64,000 nt of DNA from Seriola aureovittata (GCF_021018895.1 NC_079364.1:6224401-6288400); one strand, 5' to 3'; shown: positions 1 through 15,299, numbered from the stretch's first letter. Numbers and translations: made by a program. The notes: a model not told the origin generated them from the sequence alone.

Positions 1-1735
1 AAACTAGAGTTACCCCAGCCTCGACAGTGATGGACACGGTGAGCAGATACTTTCCTTAACCGATTCCAGTGAGAAGAAGTGTTGAATATCCAACAAGCAA
101 CCTGGAACTGGTGTGTGGATATTTACCAGTGTGCAAAGGTCAGAGGAAGATGATAAAATAGTCTTAATATTTCTCTCCTCATTGGGTATCACTAAATATC
201 CAGCATATAGTCAGAGTCAGCCACCAAGTCTTCAGGTCCCCCTCCCCACACACTGTGCTCATCTGTGCCATGATGGTGATGAGGATTACAGGAGTATTAT
301 TGTCCAACCACATCAACCTGCTACTGATAGAACATCCTGATGACCCCTCTCCACCCATACTCTCAGCCTGAGTCCAAGCCACAGCAGGACATACCACCCA
401 TCCTTTCCCTTGTAAGGCAGCCTTTGTGGGAGACTGTATTTAGGGAAAATGGCTAATATTTAGGGACTGGAACTTGTAATGTTAGCTGGGCACCTATTTT
501 AAACGGGGCCCATGAAGTCCTATACATAGCGCCAACAGTAAGAGGACCACATATAGGAGGAGGAGAGAGGCTGGAGTATTGGTGGCAGCTTACCCCGTCA
601 GAGCGGCGACACAAAAAGCTCTTTGGCTCTCCACCTTTTCATTCTGTTTACCTCCTTTGACAGGGAAAACCTCTGATGCTAGGGCTGCTTGTATTGGGTT
701 TAAAATAGTGGGATTTCAGTAGTAACAGTAACATTGGTTTGAACCCAATAGGTTTCAAACATGAATTCATCATAAATTCATCACAGGTTTCAATTATTAA
801 TAGAGAAATGAGATGAGATAGGAAGATGGAGAAAGAGAGAAAAAAGGTTTATCACACAGATTTCTTGGCAATGGATTTATTTCATTCAGTAGGTTTTGTT
901 TTGGTTCTGAGCTTCAAGGCTGAATATTTAAACCAACAAGCAGGTGAAGCAGAGCCCTGTGTATTTCCTCTCTCGCGAATGTGGCCTCCTCCTTCCACCT
1001 GCCTCAGTTAACTTACAAACAAACACTGCGTTTTAATTTCACATCTGAGCTACTTTTAGCTTAGTTTGGCTCTGGAGATCTAATGTTATTCACGGGTAAA
1101 AGGAAATACAGAAAATTCAAACACATAGAGGGATACATCTGAGGAGAGCTACATTGCAAGTGAAGGAAGATGGAGATCAGTGTAAATATTTATCATTTTA
1201 ATCTTAATAAAATTTACAAAGCCAACAGAGGCATCCAGGGAATTCACTGCAATGCTTGATGTATCAATATCAGATTAGTAAGTACCTGGTTATAGCTGAC
1301 AACGAGACCATTTAATTAACTGGTAATAAAAACCTAGCTATTCACTGTATGATTATAGGTGAGTAATTAATCTTCTTTCCTCCCAGGGTCAGACTCTGGA
1401 TTAAACGTATTTCACAAATATGCGATTTGAGATTTTTAATACATATAATGTAATAATTTGCATCACATTTTGTATATGTATTAAAAATGGTGCTTAAACA
1501 TTTGGCAGAATGTTAGTTATTGCTTTTACAGTATGTGAGATGAGGGTCGGGCAGATCTAACCATTACCATCAGCCAATCAGGTGTCACAGTTAATTAACA
1601 GTTATACAGGGTGATGTTTAGGACAGATGAGTCTTATGTGGGATAGGGTTTCAGGCAATCTGCAATCTTTACATTAGTGTATGATTTCTCCAGTCTTAGC
1701 CAAGCTCTTTGTAACAGCCTGCCCCTGCCTTGCAG
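1..1735 (+). other. SAMD4A upstream intron sequence
   Basis: This is AT-rich non-coding DNA. The short ORFs here lack splice sites or recognisable protein character. I see no SAMD4A exon before 1736. Confidence 0.6.
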
Positions 1736-2023
1736 TCCTGACGAGTGGAGGTGGCAGTCAGCCTCACAGTCCCCTGAAGCGCTCCGTGTCCCTGACGCCT
1801 CCCATGAGCGGCCCCAGCAACCAGCCTCTGGGCCATGTCTGGCTGTCTCAGGAGGACCTACGGACCACTCGAGGCCCAGCCCCAGACCACGCACCTCTAT
1901 CACCCCAGAGCAGCATCGCCTCCTCAGGCAGTGGTGGCAGTGAGCATCTGGAGGAGGCTGGTTTAGGAGGTGGTTCAGGTCTGCATCGTAGTTCCTTTCA
2001 TGAGGAGGGCAGTGGCATGAGGG
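1736..2023 (+). CDS. SAMD4A: SAMD4A coding exon w1 (Ser/Pro-rich linker before SAM)
   Basis: Acceptor ccttgcag ends at 1735 and donor gtgagt starts at 2024. The first two bases complete a split codon and the last base (g) starts the next. It encodes a low-complexity linker including [16 protein letters not shown] and [16 protein letters not shown], the latter a conserved SAMD4A stretch just upstream of the SAM domain. Confidence 0.93.
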
Positions 2024-5000
2024 GTGAGTAAGAAAGACCAGTCAGAAGTACAATTCAGCATTATCAGCATTATCATGTACCCACAAGGTTGTATAGTTAG
2101 TAATGTTGTGGTAGTGTGGTTTACTTTTAGAGTCTGATCCAGTGTAAAATCTGTCACAGAGAGACTGACTGAATGAAACAGGAAATTAAGTGAATTGTGG
2201 ACTAGCAGCAGCTTCAGGGCGACAGTATGGGGCAGCCTCAGAACCAGCCCATTGTCAACTTAGTGACGGCATCACTAGATGGTGATTTTTTTAATCTTGA
2301 TTTCTAAAAGTAATTGGCAACTCCAGTAACTTTTTGAGCAGACATTTTTTACTTTCTTTGTCTTTCCCTGCTTGCTCGCTTTTTCAGAAATTACAAGAAG
2401 AGGGAACAAGTAGAAACTACCATTAAAAAGCAGGGACATGTTTGTTGTCAACTTTATGGTCTCATTTAATGGTAATTGTACATTTAATTTAACAATAATG
2501 TTAGTAATATTGTTAGTGCAAGGCATTTTGACATTAACCTCCTAAGACCCGAACTCTTGCATGGCGTGCATTTTCAATTTCTCTTTGCTATTTAGGCTGA
2601 TTGGGACCTGATGAGTGTAACAACAAAGAATTATCTTTTTACATGATGTAGTTTCTGAGAAAAATTATGTCCACATATGAGGACATTAGTTTTAAATTCC
2701 GATTACTGAGCGGCAGTATAATATCCTCATATGTGGTCACCAGGCCCTTGTTGAGAAAAAGTTAGTATTGTGGTCTAGAGAACCCAAAATGTGAGGTCCA
2801 CATATGTAGACGCCAGGTCCTAGGAGGTTATTAATATTACCTTCATTTGACAGTATAAATAATGACATTCATTGTTAAGTGATTTAAAATTTTGCTGTTA
2901 GATGTTCCACATAAATTGTTTGGCTTTCTAAAGGCAGCTGTGCCGTAGTATGTTCATGTTCTGGGAAAAGATGAAGGCAGACAGTGCAGGTCCTGTTTTT
3001 ACTGCTGCATGGACTGTGTCGTAACACTGGTCTGTCTTTCTGTGAAGTGTTTAAAGACATTCTGGTAGGATTCATGAGGAATGGGGAACTTCTCTGCCCT
3101 GCATATGGGCTTCCCTACAAGACCCGAGTGATAACAGGGATAGAGACATGACCAATTCAGTGGAGAAACTTATATGACCGTCTGCTATGTGTGCCTCACA
3201 AACATTCAGCTGGAGGCTTTGGCAAGTTGTTGATCCGGTCGGAGTAGTTTGTCAGGGAAAGCAGAGGCCAGAACTGCTGACCCCACTGACCTTACTCTGT
3301 CTACACTGGAGTTAAACCTCTCATGTAGTTCCTGTCTTTTCTTTTTTACAAAGATTTGTCATGTTGTCACCAGCTAAACCTGTTGCAAACAAAATGAACA
3401 CTTCTCATTTACAGTCCTAAGAGAACGAGCTGAAGCTGTCATTTGTCTATTTCATTTCAGAGGAGAATGTTAAAACCATTTTTCAGTTTTGTGTTACTGT
3501 TAGAAGAGACTCTGCACCAGGTGTCAAGTATCAGATGGGGAAATAAGATTCTTAATTTCCATGATGTTACAGAACATTGACTTCTCAAGATTTAATCTAA
3601 GATAAGGTGAACCCCCAAATGTTTTATTTTTCTTTCATCGCAAACTTAATTTTAAACTCTATCACAATATTCATTATTCAGCTAAATCAAACAACTGTCT
3701 AACTGTGATCAAACACTCTGCTGAAGTCTGTATTACTCACTGGAAGGTGGAGCTCTGCTTGTGTATTGAAACTCCATATCAGGTTGGGTAGGTGGAGATT
3801 AGGGAAGATGTTCAGTCATACAAGTCCCTGTTCCCTCTCAGAGCTTTTACAAGTGTGTCTAAGTGAGCCCTCAAAAAACAACAAAGACATAGACAAAGGA
3901 AAAAACAAAGGAATAACAAAGTTTCATAAAAGGGAATGTTTGTTGGTGCTTCTGTTATAAACTTGTAAGCAACAAAACCACTAAAACACTAGGCTTCACC
4001 CTGAACTCCAAATGATAACAAAGCTGTCTCAACAACTAGCTAACACTTTCAGCACTTTGAATGTTGAGTACGGACAAGTTGATCATTAGTAAGCATTTTT
4101 CCAGTGAGCAGTGTCTGACTAAATATGTGATCAGTAACAATTAGATTAGTCAATCCTTTTGCCAACAGCATGTCATACACATTTGCCCTAAAAACAAGCA
4201 ATTTTTTTCATATGTGCTTAAAACATATTACCATAGGTCTACTGTTATCTTTTACTATCTGCAGGTTTTGAAAAGTCTTAAAAAGCATTGGTTTAAGTTT
4301 CCTCAAAAAAATCCATTAACATATTTTATTATCAAAGGTCTTAAATATAAATATATACAGTAATGTTACTTATGAAATGTTTTTGTGTTTGGGTTTAGGA
4401 AAGTACCATTGTTCCAGATCTCTGATGTTATATAAAATTCATGTGTGGACTCAATTTTATCCGCCCATTTCTACTGCTTATCCGGTTCATGTTTAAAGAC
4501 ATTATTAGGAACTATCGTTAAATACAATAAATGTATTTATTTTTTCTTATGTGTTACATATTTGTATTGACAACAAAGATAAACGGTGTAGATTGAATGT
4601 TGTCAGCAGCTATGATAATGTAATATGTGTGTGCATGTGTGTTTTCTGTCCCACAGATGTTCCTGCGTGGCTGAAGAGTCTCCGTCTCCATAAATACGCC
4701 GCTCTCTTTTCCACTATGACCTATGATGAGATGATGTCACTGACTGAAGACCAGCTAGAGGCACAGGTTTGTACACACTCACACACATAGACAGAGTTAG
4801 ATTCAGTTTTCAGTCAGTTTTGGAAGAGGATAATAACTTTACATGGACTTAGCTATTACAGGATGCTTTCTATTCTATTCACTGATGTAAATTGTTAAAA
4901 ATGGATAAACTGATTCAGTCAACATTATCAAATACATTCAGTATAAACCTTATATAATGCACCAATTTAGATTTGTTGACATTGTTGACACAAGTTGAGA

Positions 5001-8000
5001 TTTGTATGCAAGGCAAGACTTCATCCAAGGACAGCATGTAGTTCAGGTACATGAGAGGCAATAAAGAATGAAGATGAATAAGAGCTTAAACAATACTCTG
5101 TATTAATATTGAATAAAAACATCATCTTCACGTGACTAGTTTTAATAAATCTTAGTTTTGAAAATCAAAATAATTTTGTAGGTAGGCTTAGCCAGGTCAT
5201 GTTGAAAAGCTGATAATGGTGGAATATATGGTACAATAACAATATATTAGATAAAGATGCTGAGGACACAGAGGATGCAGCTAATATTAACATAGCTCAC
5301 CGGGAAGTTGTAAACTTCCTCCAGGTGCTGGTAACGATTTCTCTGTCTCAGCCTAACATATTGCACAGCTACACTGAGACATGCTGAACTCCAACTAAAA
5401 GACAAAGAGTTCCTTTGTGTGACAGAGCATTCAGTATACTGCTGTTGGCTTGATCTGGAAAATACCTGGATTGTCAGTATCCGTCCTTCATGGGACATGT
5501 GAGAATTGAAATTAGCCTCAACTGAAATCAATTTGCTAGAATCAGTTTCAGCATTTTCGTCCTCCCAAATAAAATTGAGTGGATAAGTTAAGTCTCGCCT
5601 CACTACTTACATTTTCTCAAAAAACAGAGCTGTCACGCCCTCTGCTCTATTTTATACACTGCACACGTCTATCTGAAACTTTAGGTATCAGTCTACAGAC
5701 CAGTATTTTAACAGATGTCTGACACAAATTTCTTTCCTCTAACAGAAAGTCACTAAAGGAGCAAGACACAAGATCGTCATCAGCATTCAGAAGCTCAAAG
5801 AGAGGCAGAACCTACTGCGCAGCTTGGAAAAGGTCAGAGTGCCTGTATACCATCTCCTTCTCCTCTTCCTCCTCATCTTCACACAGAAACATTTTCATGA
5901 ATTTTCTTCTCCTACCTGAAATCATATGTAATTGGAAGTCTTATTTTTAGTTTTTTTAATTGGTGATTGAGCTTGTAACCTTAGTGGACACCACCTCTCT
6001 TTCCCAGTCTGTGAGAGAGTTAAAAGGGTGGCCATTCTCAGTTGGTGTTACGTATCTGAGATGGCAGCTAAAGGAACACCTAATCCAGGAAGGAGAGTTT
6101 TGGGCTCCGAATTTAAACCCATCCGCTTCCCCCCTCCCCACCCCTCACCCCTCCATTCAGCCTTCGAAGCAAGACAATGGCGCTCAAGGGCACACCACAG
6201 GAGGGACTTCTTGGGCCAGCTAAATTCAGGCTTAACCTTTTCACCAACGCTTCACTTTAAAATTTGTTACCACTGCATTTGTAGGGCTAGGGAAACAAGA
6301 CACCTGTTGCTTGGTATTTTGGGTTTACACAGACTCATGTACGGCTCTGTAATGGGTGGGAGGCAGGCTGATATGATGCACGTGGACTCAAGTAGTAAAG
6401 GAAGACTAGACGTATGTATTTTTGGTATTACTTTATTCTGTGCTGTATCACATGGCTGTTTGGTCAGGGATCCCTCACCATCTGTTTGTCTCTTGATATT
6501 CAACATATAGGTCAGAAGTAACAGATTTTTTTCTTGTATGGTTACAATTAAATCATCAGAATATCATCATAGCTTCTGTTAAGTAAAATCTCTTCATTCT
6601 TTCTAATTTTTCGGATCTGCTCTCCCTCTTCCATGTCCTTCCTATCCTTTACCACCACCAGGACGTGTTGGAGGGCAGTAATCTGCGCGCCCCGCTGCAG
6701 GAGCTCCACCAGATGATCATGACGCCTATCAAGGCTTTCAGTGGTGGTGAAGAGGCCTCCCTGCAGCGCCCCCTCCTGAGCCCTGAGGGCAAGAACGCTG
6801 CACCTGGCTCCCACCTGGGTGGGGGAGGTGGAGGGGAAGCAGAGTCAGGCGCAAGTGTCATCGCAGAGGGGGATCTACCCGGCCAGTTCACTCGTGTTAT
6901 GGGCAAAGGTGAGCTTAATGCACCAGTGATAAGTTGAGATTGTTTTCGTGGACTCAGAAAGGTTATTGTTTTGTTTTAATATCTTCTTTTCCACCTCTAC
7001 CCCATCCTCAGTTTGTACACAGCTACTGGTGTCGAGGTCAGACGAGGACAACATCAGCTCCTACCTACAACTCATCGACAAGTGCCTTATCCATGAGGTA
7101 AACACACACAATTTTCATGTCAAAATGAAGGGGAAAAAAACAATAGATCACTTCATATACATACAGTACATACATACTTACCTGAGTTTCCCCTAGGGGA
7201 TAAATAAAGTAGGAACAGACGATACAAGATGTTTTGGTATGGTATCAATATAACTCACTGGGAATTTTATTTCCAATAACCAACATATCTATCAACATAT
7301 AGCCTGTTATCAAAGTTTTATTTTTTTATTCTTCATTTTATTATTCATGTAGTTAGTACGAATTAGAAAATCAGGTCAGTAAAAAAAAACATACCCTGGG
7401 ATCCATACCATGGATCATAGTTCTGCTAGTTTAAAGAGAAATACTGTCATCCACACCACTCTCTGTCTCTATGAAACTCTTCAGCTGGAGATACTGAAAG
7501 TCTCGTTGTAAATATGATCAATGTATCATGCTTTCGATTTTCTCTTTATGTTATTTGTGTCGACACAGTGTACCTGAAAATCCTGAGTCATGCTGTGCAC
7601 CAGTCATGCCTTATTTCATCCATTCATGCTTCCTGTTCTCCCCTTTCCCCCTCCCTGTCAGTCCTTCACTGAGACGCAGAAGAAGAGGCTGTTGTCATGG
7701 AAACAACAGGTCCAGAGGCTGTTCCGGTCCATTCCCAGGAAAACCCTACTTGACATAGCAGGGTACAGACCGCAGAGGAGGTACACACACAGACATTCAG
7801 GAACCTTCATTTTCCTGTCTTATTGGCTCTGATGGAAACATTTCAACTTTAACAAAACAACCAGTAAAATCCAGGTTGTAAGTAAAGACTAGAGATTTCT
7901 GTATATAAATGACTGAATGAGTGAGAAATGTCAGAAATCCACTTGGACAGATGGTTTTTCTGTTCAGAGGATCAACATGTGGAACTCCTTACTCACAGAA

Positions 8001-11000
8001 CTCAAAATAGATCATGATTGGATCAACTGAAACAAGAGGGATCAGTCATTTAGTCATGGATGGTCTGGTGCTTGTTGTTTTATGGTACTTTTATTTTATC
8101 ATTATTTATAAATTCTGTTTGTTCTGTATGTATATTAAAGGCCCATCCAGGGATGAGCTTTGAAAATGAACTTATGCTATAAATGATGTGGTATGTGGCA
8201 TTGGTTCATGCTATATACTTCTCTCTACACAAATAAACATTACACACGTACAGCCACTGTATATTTTCCATACACACAGAGAAAAGAAAAAAAAATGATT
8301 GAACACCAATGTAGACAGAGAAGTGAGTTAGAGAAAGATTTATTCTTTAGGTTTTAGACAAATGGTCACCTCAGTTAGAGAATAAAGGTACATTCTCATT
8401 AGCATGGTTAGTCAATATTTAATTAATGTAAAACTCAAATAAAGAATTATTAAAATGGCTGACTGTTTTTTATTACATTCAGATTGATCCATTTAACTTA
8501 TTTAGCTCCTTCTTGGCCTATTCATCTCTTTATTTGTAAACTTTAGTGATTTACAATTAATGATGAAAACTTATTTCCTTGCCTATTTCTCACTTTTTGT
8601 TTCGTCCTGCTGTAGCCGTTTTGGCCAGTCTAACTCTCTCCCCACCGCTGGCTGTGTTGGGGGCAGCGTGTCGACCAGGAGGAGCCTTCGCCAGTTCCAG
8701 ATGCCCTCCAGGAGCTTGCCGGGTGCCAGGCTGGGCCTGTTGGGAAGCGGGGGGCTGCTAGGACCCACACCTCGCAGCTCCAGCAGCACACCTACCGGTC
8801 CCAAGCAGGGGAGACAGGTGAGTCAAACCACCAGGGAGAAAAAAGCAAATGGCTTTTATTTATATGCATGGAAAAGTGTTTATCTTCATTATCGCTTAAT
8901 CTGTCAATTATACTACAGATTAATTGTTTATATTATAAAATGAAAATAGAAAATAGTTAGGGAAAAGCCCAGCAAAGTTTCCCAGAGCTCACAGCATAAG
9001 ACGGATCAATTAATGGATTAATTATTTCAGCCCTTAACTGTTAAACGATTTATGGTTTGGTTCATTTTCACACAGAATCTTCAACACCCTCAGCCATTTT
9101 TATATTTAGTGTGTTATTAATTATAATATTACTTATAATAATAATACTTATTATACTTATTATAAATGACTAGTGGATAGACAGATGATAGAGGAAGACT
9201 AGTTTAGATTTCCCGAAAAGCCTGTGAATTTATGTCATCCAATGCAGAAAAACTAGATTCATGGTATTATCATATGTGCATGTAGTGACTGGAATGCTGA
9301 ATGGCAGTGGTGTTCGTGACTGTACAAAGGAACATTTTGAAATGTGAAATAATACATTCCAGGATGTTTACAATAACCTGGGCAGCAGAATTCCTTCTTC
9401 AGCACGTATTCCTCCTAAAATAGTCTTTTTATTCCATTCTGAAAAAATGTGGGGTGAGGAAGAGGAGCAGTGGTGGTGTTTGGCGAATGAAGTGAGGTGG
9501 ATGGAACTTGTAGGCAGGTCACCCCACATACCAGAGGCCCTGCGTCAGTGCCGAACACTGAAACAGGAGGAGCTGTGGAGCTGTTTCAGGCCCATCCTGG
9601 CACACTTGGTCTGGGCTGACACAGTTCATAGTGAACCTCTCTCTCTCCCTCCATCCCTCTCTCACTCTTCCTCTTTCTCTCCCTCTCATCCTTTACAATG
9701 GGAGGAAATACCTCAGTTCCTCCTTGTCATGCTGGGTATCCTTGTGTGGGACTGTAGTGTGGATGTGTAGAGAGAGAGAAGGAGAAGGAGGGTGGGAGGG
9801 AAATATGTGAGTCATAGTTTGGGAGAGGTAGTTGTGGTGTTGGAGGAGGAGGAGCAAAGACAGAGAGAGAGAGAGTTTATATGAGTATGTATGAGAGAGG
9901 GAGTGAGAGAGCCAGTCAGAGGCAGTGAGAACAGTGCACAGGCATTTCCTGTTTTTCCCTGGCCCACGGCACTGGAGAGCCGTGAGGGGGGGCAGAGGGA
10001 GAGAAGGGAGGGGAGGGGCATGTGGTAGTGGTGTTGGGGGTATAATAGGCAGGTTACAGTGAGGAATTCATGTGGTGAGTGTCTGAGACTGTCATTAGGT
10101 GTGGGCCAGACATCCAGACAGGAGCGTGGGGGAGGCGAACATGTTGAAGAAGCTGTGTCCTTGATCTTAAAAAAGACTTCTTTCAAGTGTGAAATTTTAT
10201 TTCATAAGCTTTTTGATCAGTGAAAGTTTTATCAGCGTGTGATCAGTGAATGAGCATGAAGCAAGAAGAGGATGTTTGAGCATGAAATTTGTTTTATATG
10301 TTTTATGTTTTATATTATATTATATGAGAGAAAATAAATGTCAGTATTTAATCTTGGTTATCCACAGGTCATAAATTAGAGCATCCTGGTGGAATAGTTT
10401 TTTTAATACTAAAATACTAAAATAGATTGAATTGTTTACATATTAAAATGTAATTATTGTAAAAAACATATATATATATACATATTATTGAACTTTCTAT
10501 GGACCTCAAGATACATTCAACGTTTGCCATTCATTCATTGTGCTTTATCCAGTAAATATTCATTTAATTCAGACAGAACTTGCATGAAAAAGGACTTTAA
10601 AAGTTTAAGTTTAAAAGTCTCAAAAATAGAGATTGGTGACACTTTCAGATAACCTGATAATATTTATCCCGCCAAGCGTTATCTAAGCACATTTCTGTGT
10701 GGAGTTTAGTTTAGTTTCTGCATTTTGAGAGCAGAAGAAATTTTATGTGTTTTGTCTTTCATTTCTTTTTCTGAACAAAACATCACATAAATTATTGGTC
10801 AGATTTTCATGAAGTTTGAGAGACACCAGTAGATGAGACATTGGTGGTGGTTTCGATTTTCAGCCATTAAATAAGACAAATGTGCACTGATACTGATACA
10901 CTGATATTACAGAGGAGTTTGCATTTTCAAGAAATTGCTTTAATGTTTTGGTTCAAATATTCTCCTCAGGGTCTGTGGTTCGCCAACCCTGGAGGAAGCA

Positions 11001-11473
11001 ACAGCATGCCCAGCCGGACCCACAGCTCTGTGCAGAGGACCCGCTCCCTGCCGGTTCACACCACGCCACAAACCATGGTCATGTTCCAACAAGCTGGTGA
11101 GAACACACACACACACACACACACACTGGCAATATTATTAACTTATGAATCCACAGTATTGGCCTTGGCAAGAGAAGATGAACAAAAATGCAATTAAATG
11201 TATTTTAAGTGCTTCTAGTTACTAGGAATCACTTTTTATTCCCAATAAAAGCATTTCTGATTTGAGCTGCCCTGTTGTCACCCCTGAACCCCCCCTAGTC
11301 TGCTGTTGGTCTGACAACCCCACTCACAGTGTTCACATAGGCTCAGGTCATGGTAACCATCAGCACAAGGTAGAGTGACCTCTAGTAGCCTCGGCTGACT
11401 GGACTTTGTCCCACAGGAACAGTGGACGGTAATAGGACAAGCTAGGACTCCCTCAGCTCTGACGTGCGCACAT

Positions 11474-11508
<35 letters not shown>

Positions 11509-12301
11509 ACAAGTGTCTCTTTTTAGACTGAAGAGGAAAAACAAATTTAGAAAAGCAGGAGAGAGGAGGGAAGTTTGGTGGAGGGAGAGTGGGGACTGTA
11601 CGTGAGAGAGGAAGAGACGGAGGCAGGCAGGGAGGGAGGAAAGAGTCAGAAGAGTCTCACAATGAGGCTCTTTGTGCAGCAGGGACGGGGCTCCCTGGCC
11701 CACTTTCTTTCCCTTCCTCCTCTCCCTGATTCACTCTCTTTCTTAACTTTCCCATCTCTCCTTCCATCCCTCCTTCGTTCTCTCCCATCCCTCGATCTCT
11801 CCGTCTTTGACAACTCTGCAGAGTCATGCACACATAGCAGTCACCCTCAACGGTGGCTAGAGCTGGGTCTCGGCCAGAGTAACTGATTTGAAAGGTTAGA
11901 CATTCCCCACCCCTCACCCCCTCTGTGTCTGTGTATATACAGTATGTGTGCTCTTTCTTTCTCTCTGGCAGCCGTTGGAAAAAGGCACTTATTAAGTAAG
12001 ACACAGTATAAAAAATGAGGGGATGAAGGAACAAGTGTGTGTGTCCAGTTTTTTTCAGTGTGTGTTTGTGTCATTCTAAGTCTGTGTATACGGGGGGGGG
12101 GGGGTGTTGGAGTCTATAAATAGCCCAGTGTGGACTACTGGGCCTAACTCAGCTTTTCTCTCTGGCCACAAGGGATTTGCACTGCCCAGCCTGTGTTGAA
12201 GACTCAGCTAAGGACTAAATGGCTGGAAGGGGTTGCTAGGCTGTACCAAATATACCCCCCCCCCCCCCCCCCCCCAATACACACACACACACACACACAC
12301 A

Positions 12302-12352
<51 letters not shown>

Positions 12353-12847
12353 AAACAGTCTCCACCCTGCTCACAGTTGAAACCTCAATGATTAATCAAC
12401 TTATCATTTTTGCTCTAATCCATTCCAGACATACATGAGCATCCTCTGTTCTTACTTTTATAACTTTGGCAAAAGTAGGTTTTGCTAGAAATTAAACAAG
12501 GTAACTTCCACACAGTGTCTCTAAACACTACTACATGAAGACACAACACATCAAACATTATTTTTAGTTTTCTAACCAGGACTTTATGGCAGTGTACGAA
12601 GGGTACCGTTGGTTAGGAAAGACTGTGAGGAGATAACACTGCCATCATTATTCTGTGGTTTCTTGAGTCTCAAATCAGGCTTCTTGATATCAGTTCTGTT
12701 GCCTTATTTATTCAAAGTGTTCATTGATAATTATAGTGTGAAATAATTATAAATGTCATATTTTATGCAGTTCAAAACAAAGAATGCCAATTAGTGAATG
12801 TAAAAATTTGTCCGCAGTCCAGTCTCAACTGTTTATACACACACATG

Positions 12848-12887
<40 letters not shown>

Positions 12888-12891
12888 CACA

Positions 12892-12950
<59 letters not shown>

Positions 12951-15262
12951 TCAGTCACAAAAGACGCCATGCCCCTGTTGCAGCAGTGCGCTGATTGTTT
13001 TGATGTAGCATGTGTCTCAGTGCTGGAGTTAACAGTGTGGTATAATCAGATTATCCCGGCGACACTCTGGTTGAGTAGACAACATTGTCCCAGTGGATTT
13101 GTAGCTGATGTGAATTTCATTCTTTTTTTTGTCTTCCAGCTCGTCAGATTTACTAAAAAGAAATTGAATTATGAGTTTGTTTAATTAAGATCACAGGCCT
13201 CTGATGGAGAGTTTGTGAAGTCATGAAAAATCAGATGCAGCTTTTTAAAAATGAATCAGGAACTTGATTAGTTGAAACTGATATTGTATATAAAATCTTC
13301 CATGGAGAGCATTGACTGTAGGAAATCATCAGGATGTTTTGTTCACATAATCTGTTAGTACTGAATATTTTTATCTCTGACACTAATGTTGCATCAAATG
13401 TGTTTTTGTCACTATACAGATCATCAGTTACCAGTGACAGAGCCAGACATCAACAATCGCCTTGAGTCTCTGTGTCTGAGTATGACAGAGCACGCCTTGG
13501 GAGGTAACGCACAGTTTTTAATTCCTAAATATTAAACTTTAAAATATAAGACACAGAAGAACGTTTGAAGCATCCCTCCTGTTAGTTTTGGATGTTTGTT
13601 CTTCCATTTTGATGTGTTTAAAAATGTAATATGAAAATGCAGTTAATGAAAACACTGTCTCATTTTTTGAAACCATTGAATACTTTCGGGGTCTTGGGCT
13701 TGTCCTCAAGTCACCCCAGGGGGCCGTGGCACCCACTAAAGGAAGCACCGTCATTTGATTGTTGTATCACAGTGTGTAGATTGTATTGTATTGTAAGGTT
13801 TTATTACTACATCACTCAGGTTGTTGTTGACAGTAGTGCACTGGTAGCAAACAACCACCAGAAACCTGTAAAGTGTTTATATGCAGTTTAATTATTTTCA
13901 TTGTTTCTGTTACTTGGGTATACTGTTGACATGCCTGAACATAAACATATAGGCAGGACACTCTTGATTCCAGTCTCTCAGGCTTCAGTCTTCAGCGTGT
14001 CTGTGAAGGCCAGCAGTTGGATCTGACTCACCAGGACTTCTGTGTCATGTTTAAAGCCAAATGCAAACTCCAAAGTCTCCAAAGGTCATATCAGTCCATC
14101 AGTTCGTGAGTCATGTCCAAGCTAGGTCTCGAGTTGATCTTAACACCGATCTTAAGGCCGACTGGCCTTTTCAAACCCCCAGCCAATTATCCTGTTGTGT
14201 GAACAGAATAAAGTCTGGATATTCAGGCCCATCGATAACTCCAGACTTGTTGGAGCCCAACAATGGTTTTTCAGATGTGTTTGATTTGGTTAGTACAGTC
14301 TGGCCAAGCAGTTCCAAAACTCGCCAAGTTTGAAATTTGACAGCAATTCTGGCAATAGCCGAGGTCGGTTCAGCTCAGGAGGGAAATAAAATGGGAAGTC
14401 AGAGGAGAAAAGTTGGGTTTAACAATGACTTTCATTCACAACTGTAATTTACATCATCAGATATGACCTGCTGTGCAACTTTATTTGGAGGATTACATCA
14501 TATTTAAAACACAGACAGTTATAAATTGAGTTAAAGAAGTCTCATACAAAGTTTTTCATCCGTGTTATCTTCTAATGATGTAACATGAAAGTTACACAAA
14601 CTAAGTTGTAGCAAAGGCTGGCAGAACAGCTGTTTGTTGTATTCACATTGAACTTTAGAGGAAGAAATGGCAGAAAAATTGCAGAAAAGGTAGCGCGCTT
14701 GTTTGTGAAGCCCCATCATAGTCCTGCTGTTTCAGGTGCACATGTTCATGATGAGCGGGGCAGTCTGGTATTTTGACTTAGACTTAAAATATACAAATAC
14801 TCTTTTTCTTTTCCTTAGTTATTGACTTTTATAAACCTTCCCTAAAATTTGAAATGATGTGCAGTTGTTAGAGATCTCAGATATCTGATTGTTGTAAGAC
14901 TTATTTTTAAGTATAAGACTCATTCATAAGACAGACTAGTCCCCACTTACTGACGTTCAGTGTGGGCAGCAGATCTTATGAAAATGACTTGACAGTGCTA
15001 GTGTGAATAGAAAACCTTGATCACAGAAGAAGCACTTTTAAGTTTAGCAGCTTTATAATGTAATGGACATGGCCTTAGTCAAGTCAATCATTAGGTGACG
15101 TGGTTGTACAGAACATTCACATGTACAGTGAATTTAAGTCTGGGTTAAAGTCAGTGCCAACCTTCCCCAAAACTTGACTGAGGTGAAGACAGTGGGCCTC
15201 AGTGCTCGGCACAGAACGGTGGACAAGTGCTGCTTTGTGTGTGTGTCTGTGTGTGTGTGTCT

Positions 15263-15299
<37 letters not shown>

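Larger units (their letters stand above)
11097..13419 (+). other. SAMD4A intron 8 with compound microsatellites
   Basis: The intron holds CA repeats at 11103-11126 and 11475-11507, a C21/CA/CT compound at 12255-12350 and a CA/ACGC compound at 12837-12950. A purine-rich block (about 11555-11650) is followed by a pyrimidine-rich block (about 11700-11805). No exon is seen. Confidence 0.75.

Noticed and set aside
5247..5603. 118-codon minus-strand ORF in a SAMD4A intron
   Set aside because: No family resemblance and no splice or promoter context.
6028..6510. 160-codon plus-strand ORF in a SAMD4A intron
   Set aside because: No recognisable family, no fitting splice sites and overlapping ORFs in other frames; probably chance or an old repeat.
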